From NCBI GenBank assembly GCA_016208495.1, contig JACQXX010000148.1:1-64000 (forward strand): a stretch of 64,000 nucleotides of DNA, written 5' to 3'. The stretch's first letter is position 1, and each line of letters starts with the position of its first letter. This document shows positions 7,390-15,493 of the stretch, piece after piece. Under the pieces are notes generated by a model. It did not search any database. It was given only the letters and a program-made list of their open reading frames with translations, and had not been told where the DNA came from. This stretch comes from Acidobacteriota bacterium (lineage in GTDB: Bacteria; Acidobacteriota; Blastocatellia; Chloracidobacteriales; Chloracidobacteriaceae). Both the position numbers and the translations under genes were made by a program.

Positions 7390-8778
7390 ATGTCTACCTC
7401 ATCAATTGTGAAATTCCCGGCACTCAGCCAGGTTTGTTTAAAATGTATTGCCTGCGAGTCCACTTTTGACACGGCTCAAAATCTGTACACCTGCGAAAAG
7501 TGCGGTGATTTGCTTGATGTTTCCTATGAATGGAACTCACGCCTGGTCTCGGACTATCGAAAACTGTTCGATACCCGCCGGGCATCGGCAAATCCGCTGG
7601 ATATCAGCGGCGTCTGGCGCTTTCGGGAACTCCTCCCCTTCTATACCTCCGAATCACAAATTGTGACCATGTTTGAAGGCAACACCGCCATGTTTGATGC
7701 GCCTCGGAGCGCACAATATGCCGGGTTGCGCCAGTTGCGGTTGAAACATCAGGGATTAAATCCCACTGGTTCTTTCAAAGATAATGGCATGACCACCGGC
7801 ACGACTCAGGCCAATCGGATGCACGCCAGGGCGGTTGCCTGTGCCAGTACGGGCAATACGTCGGCATCAATGGCAGCCTATGCGGCTCGTGCGGGAATGA
7901 AAGGCATTGTGTTTATCCCTGGTGGTCAGATTGCCTATGGGAAACTCTCACAAAGCATGGACTATGGGGCGATGACGCTTCAGATTGATGGTGATTTTGA
8001 TGCGGCCATGAGTATCGTCCAGGAGATTGCCCGGGAAACGGATATCTATTTGTTAAATTCGATCAATCCATTTCGATTGGAAGGCCAGAAAACCATTGCC
8101 TTTGAGATGCTCCAGCAACTGCAATGGCAGGTTCCAGACCGGGTTGTCTTGCCTGGCGGAAACCTCGGGAATAGTTCGGCGATTGGGAAGGGTTTGAAGG
8201 AAATGTATTCACTTGGTGTCATTGATCGCCTTCCCAAAATCACCATCATTCAAGCTGAAGGAGCCAGTCCGCTGGCGCAGTACTGGTCCAGTCCATCGGG
8301 AACCCCTTTCAAATCAGTCGAAAAGGCCACAACGCTGGCCACGGCGATCAAAATTGGCAATCCGGTTTCCTGGGCAAAAGCCATTCGGGCACTTGAGTGG
8401 ACCAACGGCACCTGCATTTCCGTGTCAGAACAGGAAATCGCCGATGCCAAAGCCATGATCGGACGCGATGGCATTGGGTGTGAACCAGCCTCGGCCACAA
8501 CCGTCGCTGGAATCAGAAAGATGGTCGCCGCTGGACAACTGGATCCGGATGAAGTTGTGGTCGGCATCCTGACTGGAAATGTGCTCAAAGATCCTGATTA
8601 CACGATCCAATATCACTTAGGAGAACTTTATCAAAAGTCCGAACGTCGAACTGAGATCGTAAAGGCAGACTCTCTCCTTCATTCAACGTTTGCCAACCAA
8701 CCAATCCAGGTTGCGGCTGACAAAAAAGAGATTTACAAGGTGCTTGAACACATTCTTTCAGAGGAACACAACAACTGA
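7390..8778 (+). CDS. thrC: Threonine synthase
   Basis: A 462-residue PLP enzyme that converts O-phosphohomoserine to threonine in the cytoplasm. The N-terminus has a zinc-ribbon-like pair (CLKCIAC and CEKCG), common in this family. The PLP lysine is Lys130 in NPTGSFKDNGM. The phosphate-binding stretch ACASTGNTSASMAAYAARAG and the late glycine-rich GGNLGNSSA follow the fold-type II pattern. No strong ribosome binding site precedes the ATG. tatA starts seven bases after the stop and may be cotranscribed. The last third could be mistaken for a diaminopropionate or cysteate synthase relative, but order and length fit threonine synthase. Confidence 0.92.
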   Translation: MSTSSIVKFPALSQVCLKCIACESTFDTAQNLYTCEKCGDLLDVSYEWNSRLVSDYRKLFDTRRASANPLDISGVWRFRELLPFYTSESQIVTMFEGNTAMFDAPRSAQYAGLRQLRLKHQGLNPTGSFKDNGMTTGTTQANRMHARAVACASTGNTSASMAAYAARAGMKGIVFIPGGQIAYGKLSQSMDYGAMTLQIDGDFDAAMSIVQEIARETDIYLLNSINPFRLEGQKTIAFEMLQQLQWQVPDRVVLPGGNLGNSSAIGKGLKEMYSLGVIDRLPKITIIQAEGASPLAQYWSSPSGTPFKSVEKATTLATAIKIGNPVSWAKAIRALEWTNGTCISVSEQEIADAKAMIGRDGIGCEPASATTVAGIRKMVAAGQLDPDEVVVGILTGNVLKDPDYTIQYHLGELYQKSERRTEIVKADSLLHSTFANQPIQVAADKKEIYKVLEHILSEEHNN

Positions 8779-8785
8779 GGTCGCT

Positions 8786-9256
8786 ATGTTTGGTTTAAGT
8801 TTTACGGAACTGGTGTTTATTTTTTTTGTGGCACTTTTGATTTTCGGTCCGCGCAAACTGCCCGAAATTGGTCGCACCCTGGGAAAAATGATGAATCAAT
8901 TTCGACAGGCGTCAAATGAGTTCAAACGCGCCTGGGAAGCCGAAGTTGACCTTGAATCCACCCGGCAAGCCCTCCAGGTGGTTAAAGACCCAATCGGTTC
9001 CATTGTTCCCGCCGTTACAGCTTCCCTGACGGCCCCGTTAGGGTCCAAACCAGCCGTTTCACTGGCCAAAGCTGAATCCTCCGGTCCGACTGATCCTCCG
9101 CCCCCAACCATTGAAGAGTTTATTCCCCCAGCACCCGAAATTTCGGCCAGCCCAGTTGCAGTCAGCCGAGGTCGTTCGGCGGCTTCCGTGGCCTCACGTC
9201 CGACTCCCTCACCTCAACCCACAATCAGCCCGGTTATCGAAGGATTTGAGGGCTAA
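8786..9256 (+). CDS. tatA: Sec-independent translocase TatA/TatB
   Basis: A 156-residue protein. One N-terminal membrane helix (ELVFIFFVALLIF) is followed by the hallmark FGPRKLPEIGR and an amphipathic helix (FRQASNEFKRAWEAEVD). The remainder is a Pro/Ser/Ala-rich tail typical of TatB or long TatA. GAGG lies five bases before the ATG. With TatC it forms the twin-arginine translocase. Only one TatA/B-type gene is seen here, so it may do both jobs, or a second copy may lie elsewhere. Confidence 0.9.
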   Translation: MFGLSFTELVFIFFVALLIFGPRKLPEIGRTLGKMMNQFRQASNEFKRAWEAEVDLESTRQALQVVKDPIGSIVPAVTASLTAPLGSKPAVSLAKAESSGPTDPPPPTIEEFIPPAPEISASPVAVSRGRSAASVASRPTPSPQPTISPVIEGFEG

Positions 9257-9264
9257 ATACCATG

Positions 9265-9350
9265 GAGTCAGTAGCCAGTAGTCAGTAGCCAGTAGTTCGC
9301 TAAGTTTATTTGATTGAATTACTTGACTGTCTTCTCATACAAGTATTCCA
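9265..9350. repeat. Dispersed repeat with AGTCAGT heptamers, copy A
   Basis: Begins with four degenerate heptamers (AGTCAGT/AGCCAGT) followed by a conserved ~50-bp segment (AGTTCGCTAAGTTTATTTG and on to GACTGTCTTCTCATA). It matches 17806-17882 with scattered substitutions. It separates tatA from tatC. Confidence 0.8.
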
Positions 9351-9466
9351 TTGGAAAATGGTATTATTCCACTTTTACATCAACATCTGGTAGTTACAGA
9401 AAGCGAAATGGTTGGAAGCGTTGAATTTCCTCAACCTCAACCATTGAGCCCTTATTGATATTCTTT

Positions 9467-10510
9467 ATGGCAGAAACACCGATAACCCAAGGCACAACCG
9501 AACTGGAACCCGAAGGCGCCATGGGGTTCCTCGATCATCTCGAAGAACTCCGCCAGCGCATTTTTAGTGTCGCAATTTTTCTCGTGGTGGCCTTTCTGGT
9601 GTGCTGGGGATTTTCAAAACCGATTTATAATTTTCTCTCGGTCCCCGTCTCTGAAGCGCTCCGCAAAGCCAAGTTTATGGCGGTCAAAGCCACCAGCCGG
9701 GTTCAGGAATTAAAAGAACTGGAAAACGGCAAGGTTGTAACTTTTATTTTTGAAAAAGGAGTGACGGTTGAAAAGGTAAGTATTCCGACCGGCACCACGG
9801 TTCAGGCAAAGGTTGTCCGAGATCCCGGCCAGCCGCTCCGCATGGTAACAATTCAGCCCATCGTGATTGGGAAACGCATTTTGCCTGAAGGATTTCAATT
9901 GCCTTCCGACCTGCTTCCGCCAGATACCGACCCTGCAAGTCAACTGGTGGTTCACACCGTGCAGGGGGCCTTTAACCTGTATGTCAAAGTGGCTTTTTAC
10001 GCCGCGATTTTCTTTTCAATCCCTTACATTCTCTATCAGATTTATATTTTTGTGTCTCCGGGGCTGTATGAACACGAAAAAAGCTATGTCTGGCCAGTGA
10101 TCATCATGGGGACGTTTTTCTTCCTGCTTGGGGCGACATTCGGCTATTACATCGCCTTTCCAAGGGCCTGTGATTTCCTTATCGGCGAAGCCGAAAACTT
10201 CCAACCCTATATCGAAGCCAATGAATACTTTGACCTGATCATCACCATTATTCTCGGGTTAGGATTAGTCTTTGAAATTCCGACCGTGGTGTATTTTCTC
10301 GCGCGATTGGGGCTGGTCACGGCTGGATTCTTGCTCAGAATGTGGCGGTTTGCCGTGGTCGCGATTCTGATTTTAGCCGCCGTTCTCTCCCCCACTTCCG
10401 ATATCCCCAACATGATGATTTTTGCCGTTCCAATGCTGTTGTTGTACTACTTCAGCGTCGGCATTGCCTTTGTGTTTAACCGTCCCCGAAAGGAAGTGGT
10501 TAGTGGTTAG
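9467..10510 (+). CDS. tatC: Sec-independent translocase TatC with enlarged first periplasmic loop
   Basis: A 347-residue membrane protein that binds twin-arginine signal peptides. The family signature is clear: FLDHLEELRQRI before helix 1, IPYILYQIYIFVSPGLYEHEK, the FGYYIAFP helix and the closing SPTSDIPNMM. Typical TatC has about 250 residues; here roughly 95 extra residues (about 70-165, VKATSRVQELKELENG to LLPPDTDPASQ) sit between helices 1 and 2, on the periplasmic side. The insert is rich in beta-type and Lys/Val residues. I chose the ATG at 9467; a TTG four codons upstream is possible. The last five codons (V-V-S-G-stop) are encoded by a GTGGTTA repeat array. Confidence 0.92.
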   Translation: MAETPITQGTTELEPEGAMGFLDHLEELRQRIFSVAIFLVVAFLVCWGFSKPIYNFLSVPVSEALRKAKFMAVKATSRVQELKELENGKVVTFIFEKGVTVEKVSIPTGTTVQAKVVRDPGQPLRMVTIQPIVIGKRILPEGFQLPSDLLPPDTDPASQLVVHTVQGAFNLYVKVAFYAAIFFSIPYILYQIYIFVSPGLYEHEKSYVWPVIIMGTFFFLLGATFGYYIAFPRACDFLIGEAENFQPYIEANEYFDLIITIILGLGLVFEIPTVVYFLARLGLVTAGFLLRMWRFAVVAILILAAVLSPTSDIPNMMIFAVPMLLLYYFSVGIAFVFNRPRKEVVSG

Positions 10511-10813
10511 TGGTGCCAGTTAAGGGTTGAAGCCGGTTTTGGTTCTCAGCCCAGGAACTGGGTGTCGGCTCGTAGCCCAGGGCGAGTCTTCGAGCCCTGG
10601 GAATCTGGTCATTCCCCACCCTTTTCCCGCCCAGCCAGCCGCCGTAGGCGGCGGCTGGCTGGGCGGGGGAAATCTGGATCTGACCTGCATCCGGTGGTGG
10701 CGCGTCCAAAGCGACGCTGACCACCGGCTAACTTTGCTCCATCCCTTCGGGATGAAAACCAAAAACCACTTCAAACCTTAACTGGCATCACTAACCACTA
10801 ACCACTTTCTTCA
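10496..10813. repeat. Inverted-repeat element (TGCCAGTTAAG family) flanked by GTGGTTA arms
   Basis: TGCCAGTTAAGGGTTGAAG near 10513 is mirrored by CTTCAAACCTTAACTGGCA near 10768-10786, and the GTTAGTGG / CCACTAAC heptamers extend the mirror outwards. The interior has a segment shared with 30720-30790 (GGTTCTCAGCCCA, CGGCTCGTAGCCCAGG) and a perfect 18-bp hairpin at 10626-10643/10650-10667 with a 6-base loop. It has no coding capacity and fills the gap between the convergent tatC and methyltransferase genes. Confidence 0.75.
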
Positions 10814-10834
10814 TTCTTCATTCTTCATTCTTCT

Positions 10835-12319
10835 TCACTGTGGCGTCCATTTTTTCTGATAAATAATCACTCCGGAGCGGCGCATGGCCTCTGAGCCAAA
10901 AAGTCGGAGTGACAGTGTTTTGGCATCAAAAAAGCCACGCTCTCGCAGCCACGATTTGGCATCAAAGTCATGATCAAAGTGCATGGGATGGGCTTTGGTT
11001 GGCCCAAAAGCGATAGAGGCCACCAGTTTCCCTCCGGGGGCCAACCGGCTGACCAAAAATTCCAGCGTTTCAACCGGGTCAGCTAAATGCTCAAGCACAT
11101 CCAATAGAATAATGGTGTCATACTGGCTCTCCAGGCGACGGCGGTCACTGGCAAAGGTGATCCGGAGTTTTCGTTCACGAGCACGCCAACGGGCAAACTG
11201 TTGTGTTTCCCCATCAACATCAAAGTAGGTCACTTCACGATCCCCGCGTGCGGCCAGTTCTAACGAGAGGTCCCCAATACCCGCACCGTAATCCAACACC
11301 CGGCCACGGGCCTGTGAGATCACATCCAGGGTAAACACTATGTGCTTGTAAGCCAGGTGAAATTGCGCCAGGTCATAGATGTAATAGCCTGAATTTTGTC
11401 GGTACCAGGTTTCAAGTTCTTCAGGCGTCGTTGGCGGCTGGGCATTCCAGCTCGCAGCCAACGCACCCGTGCTGGTTAACAGTGCTTCCTGAATGTGTTC
11501 CGGGGTTTCACCAGTAAAATCCACCAGTGAAAAGAGCATGTCTTCCAGGTTCTTCCGATGTCGATCCCGAGCCATCCAGCACAGGGCCAGCGAGACAATC
11601 ATCCACGAAGTCACGGACCCAATATGTGGCCCCTGCCCTCCCACAAACCAGAGGAGTCCCGCGACACCAATCACAATCACCGGAATCAGGGCTAATTGCT
11701 TTTGAGACAAGAGCAAAATCAGCAAATGGACGGCCATCGCCGTTAACAATACCCCGGTTTCAAGGGTCAGAACTTTATTGCTAAGGAGCAATCCAAGGCC
11801 AAGGCTATCACCCGCCGCATAGACAAAGGGAATGTAGCTAAGTAATTCCGGCTTTTTTTGCTTGCGCTGAACCTGTCGAAAAACCTCACGCACCGCCCAG
11901 TTGGTTGACAACACAAACCCCGCCGCGCCAACCATCAACCCACAATCCTTGAGTGACCGACCAACCAGCGGCGTTGAAAGCAAGAACAACCCACCCAAAA
12001 TCCATCGGATTCGGATGGTCCAGGAATACTTTTTGTGTTCTTCAATGGTAAGGAAAAGATACTTGGGGAGGTAAAAAACAGCGATGCTAAGGGCAATTGC
12101 GAGCAGCGTCAATTTGGTGATGTTGCCCCAGCTCAACAATCGGCGAGTGACATTCACCAGGACCCCAAAAAAAACAAGGTTGAGGGCGATCATCCCGACC
12201 CCAACCTGCGCATACTGATTCAGAAATGTTTCTTGCTGACGATAATTCACAGTGGCTTCAGAGTTTAGCCAACCGGCAGAAATCCCAGAATTAAACGTGG
12301 ACACCCAGCCGATCAGCAC
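10835..12319 (-). CDS. Polytopic membrane protein fused to a SAM-dependent methyltransferase
   Basis: A 494-residue protein. The first ~270 residues contain about seven hydrophobic segments (for example VGMIALNLVFFGVLV, LTLLAIALSIAVFYLPKYLF, LALIPVIVIGVAGLLWFVGG). The C-terminal ~200 residues are a class I methyltransferase: VLDYGAGIGDLSLELA (SAM site, about 345), the acidic YFDVDGE strand, and LLDVLEHLADP followed by LAPGGKLVAS. The substrate is unknown; such domains often act on lipids or quinones, and membrane attachment would fit, but this is inference. It starts with GTG and overlaps the upstream gene by 29 bp, so translation is probably coupled. Confidence 0.75.
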   Translation of the reverse strand: MLIGWVSTFNSGISAGWLNSEATVNYRQQETFLNQYAQVGVGMIALNLVFFGVLVNVTRRLLSWGNITKLTLLAIALSIAVFYLPKYLFLTIEEHKKYSWTIRIRWILGGLFLLSTPLVGRSLKDCGLMVGAAGFVLSTNWAVREVFRQVQRKQKKPELLSYIPFVYAAGDSLGLGLLLSNKVLTLETGVLLTAMAVHLLILLLSQKQLALIPVIVIGVAGLLWFVGGQGPHIGSVTSWMIVSLALCWMARDRHRKNLEDMLFSLVDFTGETPEHIQEALLTSTGALAASWNAQPPTTPEELETWYRQNSGYYIYDLAQFHLAYKHIVFTLDVISQARGRVLDYGAGIGDLSLELAARGDREVTYFDVDGETQQFARWRARERKLRITFASDRRRLESQYDTIILLDVLEHLADPVETLEFLVSRLAPGGKLVASIAFGPTKAHPMHFDHDFDAKSWLRERGFFDAKTLSLRLFGSEAMRRSGVIIYQKKWTPQ

Positions 12320-13571
12320 ATTTGAAAATTGAAAGCCCTAACACACAGGCAATCATTGAAGTGAAAAAGAATTCAAGTGGTTTAAAAACAGCGTACCCAA
12401 CAATCGGAAGACCCAGAATGCCAGTAATGGCACCCACCACTTTGAGAATAACAAAGACCAATTCAATTCCAAAATACATCAACCAAACTTTGGCATAGAC
12501 AACACCCATCCGTTTGATGGTATCAAGCCCAACGAGTGGGTTCATCACCGCCCCAAACGACTGACTAAACCCGGCCACAAGCATCGCCATTGGGTAATAA
12601 AACACAGCCCACAGAAGTGATAGGGTTCCCAACAATCCAAATGAAAAAGGCCAGAGAAGCAATGGAGCATCACCTAACGACATGCCGATGGTGTCATCAA
12701 TACCAGTTGTTCGCACGATAAGTGCTGGTCCAAACACAATCAACCAGACACTGATGCCAAGAAAGGCAACCCCTCTCAAATCTTCAAAATCAAGGAGCAC
12801 GCTTTCCTCCAGGCGACCATCAGAAATCCGTCGAATGATAATCGAGAGATACCCAACCATCATCAAACTGGCTATTCCATCGTGGATGAATCCAATTGCA
12901 GTAATCATGAATGCGGCAATGGCAAACATCACGAAGTGTTTAAATGGGTAGGCCAACGATTGAACGAGATCCTCCATTCCAAAGCCGGATTTCTGAAACG
13001 ACTGGCGCTGCATTTGCTTTGTGGCTTCAGAGTATTTTTGACAAAGCTGGCCACAAAGGGAACAAATCGCACCGGAAGCAACAGCATTGACACATCCTTT
13101 GCACAAGACGGCACCGCAGCCCCGGCAGAGATATTCGGGTGCTGATTGCGGGTGGTTATGGCACACGGCGGTTGCCACTCCACCAGTTCCAGGTTGACTA
13201 TAGGCGGCATACGAAGCGGCCTGACTTCCAGTCGCTCGGCTTGCTCCGACGGCACCATAGCTGGCACCTGCCCCGGCAGCACTAGCCTGATGCTGGCCGG
13301 CGCCATGCCCGGCACCGCCGCTGTGGGAGTATGAGGCCCCAGTACTTTGAGCCGCTCCACCTACCGGCGCGGGTGTGGCCTGGCCAGTGGCGCCACTCAA
13401 CAAATTCCGAATCATTGGAATATTTTTGGCCTCGGTCCAGGCAAGATTACCGCGTTTGACTTTATCACCGGGCTGAACATACCCATCTTGAACCCAGGCT
13501 TTCATGGTTTCAGTATCCGCTTCGTAAATCTGTCCCTCGATTTCAACTTGCCAAATTTCGTTGGTGCTCAT
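12291..13571 (-). CDS. GYF_2/B-box-type zinc finger membrane protein
   Basis: A 426-residue protein. Residues 1-60 (IWQVEIEGQIYEADTETMKAW, then QPGDKVKRGNLAWTEAKNIP) match the GYF_2-like domain. A low-complexity Gly/Ala/Ser/His linker follows (about 65-130). A B-box-like zinc site has the pairs CHNH, CRGC, CKGC and CSLC (about 137-178). The last ~230 residues hold about five membrane segments of the Yip1/RDD-like kind. This domain order suggests a membrane scaffold or protein-interaction role; no enzyme motif is visible. It probably forms an operon with the overlapping methyltransferase gene. Confidence 0.7.
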   Translation of the reverse strand: MSTNEIWQVEIEGQIYEADTETMKAWVQDGYVQPGDKVKRGNLAWTEAKNIPMIRNLLSGATGQATPAPVGGAAQSTGASYSHSGGAGHGAGQHQASAAGAGASYGAVGASRATGSQAASYAAYSQPGTGGVATAVCHNHPQSAPEYLCRGCGAVLCKGCVNAVASGAICSLCGQLCQKYSEATKQMQRQSFQKSGFGMEDLVQSLAYPFKHFVMFAIAAFMITAIGFIHDGIASLMMVGYLSIIIRRISDGRLEESVLLDFEDLRGVAFLGISVWLIVFGPALIVRTTGIDDTIGMSLGDAPLLLWPFSFGLLGTLSLLWAVFYYPMAMLVAGFSQSFGAVMNPLVGLDTIKRMGVVYAKVWLMYFGIELVFVILKVVGAITGILGLPIVGYAVFKPLEFFFTSMIACVLGLSIFKCADRLGVHV

Positions 13572-13907
13572 AAAACCTCGATTTTTCAGTAAATTTTGTT
13601 CAGTTCACAGGCACCGGTGCGGGCAAAACCCTTTCGGTCAGGAGTTAAACTCAACAGAACCAGAGTTCTGCATGGTGTGAACTAAAACTCTATTGCATCA
13701 CACACTTTGACTGTAACTGCTTCTAATATCCAGAGAAAAAACAGGTACTCCCTTTTTTAGCGCACTCTGGCTTCATTCGTCCATATGAAAAATATGAATA
13801 TTCTAAAACTGAGTAATTTTTCTTCACTTAAAATGAAAAAGGGCACAGCAAGCTGTGCCCTTTTTGAATGTGAGCGCCGTTCAAAGCAACAGCGCCCATT
13901 CATCATT
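13572..13907. other. Gap between cysS and the GYF_2 gene
   Basis: Apart from the terminator, it holds a 10-bp palindrome GCACCGGTGC (13611-13620) and the inverted repeat CAGAAC-N4-GTTCTG near 13658. Both lie upstream of the minus-strand GYF_2 gene and could be regulator sites; no clear promoter hexamers are seen. Confidence 0.35.
13836..13865 (-). terminator. Rho-independent terminator of cysS
   Basis: AAAAAGGGCACAG and CTGTGCCCTTTTT form a perfect 13-bp stem with loop CAAG, 43 bp after the cysS stop. The flanking A and T tracts make it potentially bidirectional. Confidence 0.9.
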
Positions 13908-15299
13908 TTACTTTCGTTTCCAGCGTGTGCCGTCACGAGTGTCTTCAAGGATGATCCCACGGTCAGCCAGAATCTGGCGAATTTCATCTGACCGGGCAAA
14001 GTTTTTGGCTTTGCGGGCGGCAAGACGTTCATCCACCAGCGCCTGGATTTCGGCATCCAGGCTTTCATCCACAAACGGATCAAAAAAGCCAAACACACCA
14101 TCCATCTTGCCCAGGACCTCAAGCCCGAGCGTTTTGGCCTTTTCGGTCAGTCGTTCTTCGGCCATTGCCCGATTGAGCGCCGTTTCAAGCAGTGTCACCG
14201 CCGCCAGCCCCTGAGCCGTGTTGAGATCATCATCCATTCCGGCTTCAAACGCCTCCTGTGACTTCTGAATCTCGTACAGCAGCGCCGTGTCGTCAGATTC
14301 AACAGGTCTGGCCTCGCGTAACCGTCGGGCAAAGTCGGTCAACCGTTCAAGTCTTCGCGACATGCCTTCCAGTCCATCAATGGTAAAATTGAGCGATTTG
14401 CGATACGGCACTGAAATCAACGCCAGCCGAATCGCCCGTGGGTGATAGCCTTTTTCAAGCAAATCACGCACGGTAAAGAAATTCCCAAGCCGTTTTGCCA
14501 TCTTGCCGCCGTTGATTTGCAGGTGTTCGGCGTGCAGCCAGTATTTGACAAATGGCTTGCCGCTTGCGCCTTCGGATTGGGCAATTTCGTTTTCGTGGTG
14601 TGGAAAAACAAGGTCCACCCCGCCGCAGTGGATGTCAAATGATTCGCCAAGATATTTCATTGACATCGCCGAGCATTCGAGATGCCAGCCAGGACGGCCC
14701 TCGCCGAAATCAGCCGGCCAGCTTGGTTCGTTGGGTTTGACGCCTTTCCAGAGGACAAAATCACGGACGTCATCTTTTTCATATTCGTCAGTGCTGATGC
14801 GGGCACCGGCCTTGTTGCCTTCGAGCTTGGCCCCCGAAAGCTTGCCATAGCCATCAAAGGAGTTGATCCGGAAATAGACTGAGCCTTCGCTTTCATAAGC
14901 ATGCCCGTTCTGTATCAGTGAATGAACCAGTTCGACCATCTCCGGAATATGATCCGTTGCGCGGACGATATGGTGAGGAAACTGCATATCGAGCTGCTTC
15001 ATGTCCTCCAGAAAATACTGCAGGTATTCATCGGTAAATGTCCGAATGTTCTGCCCGGTCTGGTTGGCACGCTCGATGATTTTGTCGTCAATATCGGTGA
15101 TGTTCATCACAAACGTCACCTGATATCCACGATATTTCAGGTAGCGGTGGAGCACATCGGTAAACAAAAATGAGCGAAAATTTCCGATGTGGGCAAAGTC
15201 ATACACCGTCGGGCCGCAGCTATACATGCGAACGATGTTGTCTTCGAGAGGGGTAAATGCTTCGAGTTGACTGGTTAAAGTATTGAAAAATTTCAGCAT
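13908..15299 (-). CDS. cysS: Cysteinyl-tRNA synthetase
   Basis: A 463-residue class I aminoacyl-tRNA synthetase that charges tRNA-Cys. The HIGH-type motif reads FAHIGNFRS (about residue 36), preceded by the zinc-binding Cys in SCGPTVYD; other zinc ligands are in the HLECSAMS and HHENE motifs. The second signature is KMAKR (266-270) in place of the more usual KMSKS. The C-terminal anticodon-binding helical domain includes DDDLNTAQGLAAV. Length is normal for the family. It has its own terminator. Confidence 0.95.
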   Translation of the reverse strand: MLKFFNTLTSQLEAFTPLEDNIVRMYSCGPTVYDFAHIGNFRSFLFTDVLHRYLKYRGYQVTFVMNITDIDDKIIERANQTGQNIRTFTDEYLQYFLEDMKQLDMQFPHHIVRATDHIPEMVELVHSLIQNGHAYESEGSVYFRINSFDGYGKLSGAKLEGNKAGARISTDEYEKDDVRDFVLWKGVKPNEPSWPADFGEGRPGWHLECSAMSMKYLGESFDIHCGGVDLVFPHHENEIAQSEGASGKPFVKYWLHAEHLQINGGKMAKRLGNFFTVRDLLEKGYHPRAIRLALISVPYRKSLNFTIDGLEGMSRRLERLTDFARRLREARPVESDDTALLYEIQKSQEAFEAGMDDDLNTAQGLAAVTLLETALNRAMAEERLTEKAKTLGLEVLGKMDGVFGFFDPFVDESLDAEIQALVDERLAARKAKNFARSDEIRQILADRGIILEDTRDGTRWKRK

Positions 15300-15493
15300 A
15301 CGTTTGTTTTTTCGCTATTGTCAGTCGTGAGTCCCAGGGCTGGCAACTCACCGGTTTTTCGAGGAGCCTGGGGTGGCACCGTTTTTCAAAATAAATCTCA
15401 CGATGCAGCCCCAGGTCAGTTCATTCAACTGAATCCCCAGCGACAACAACCAAAAAACAACTGGCAATTATGGAGAATGGGCAACTTCAAGTT

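Noticed and set aside
10527-10781. Overlapping open frames on both strands inside the 10.5-kb inverted-repeat element
   Set aside because: They exist because the element is palindromic and GC-rich. Translations look random.
15300-15493. Possible regulatory RNA upstream of cysS
   Set aside because: I could not find a T-box anti-terminator or specifier pattern; only weak local stems are present.
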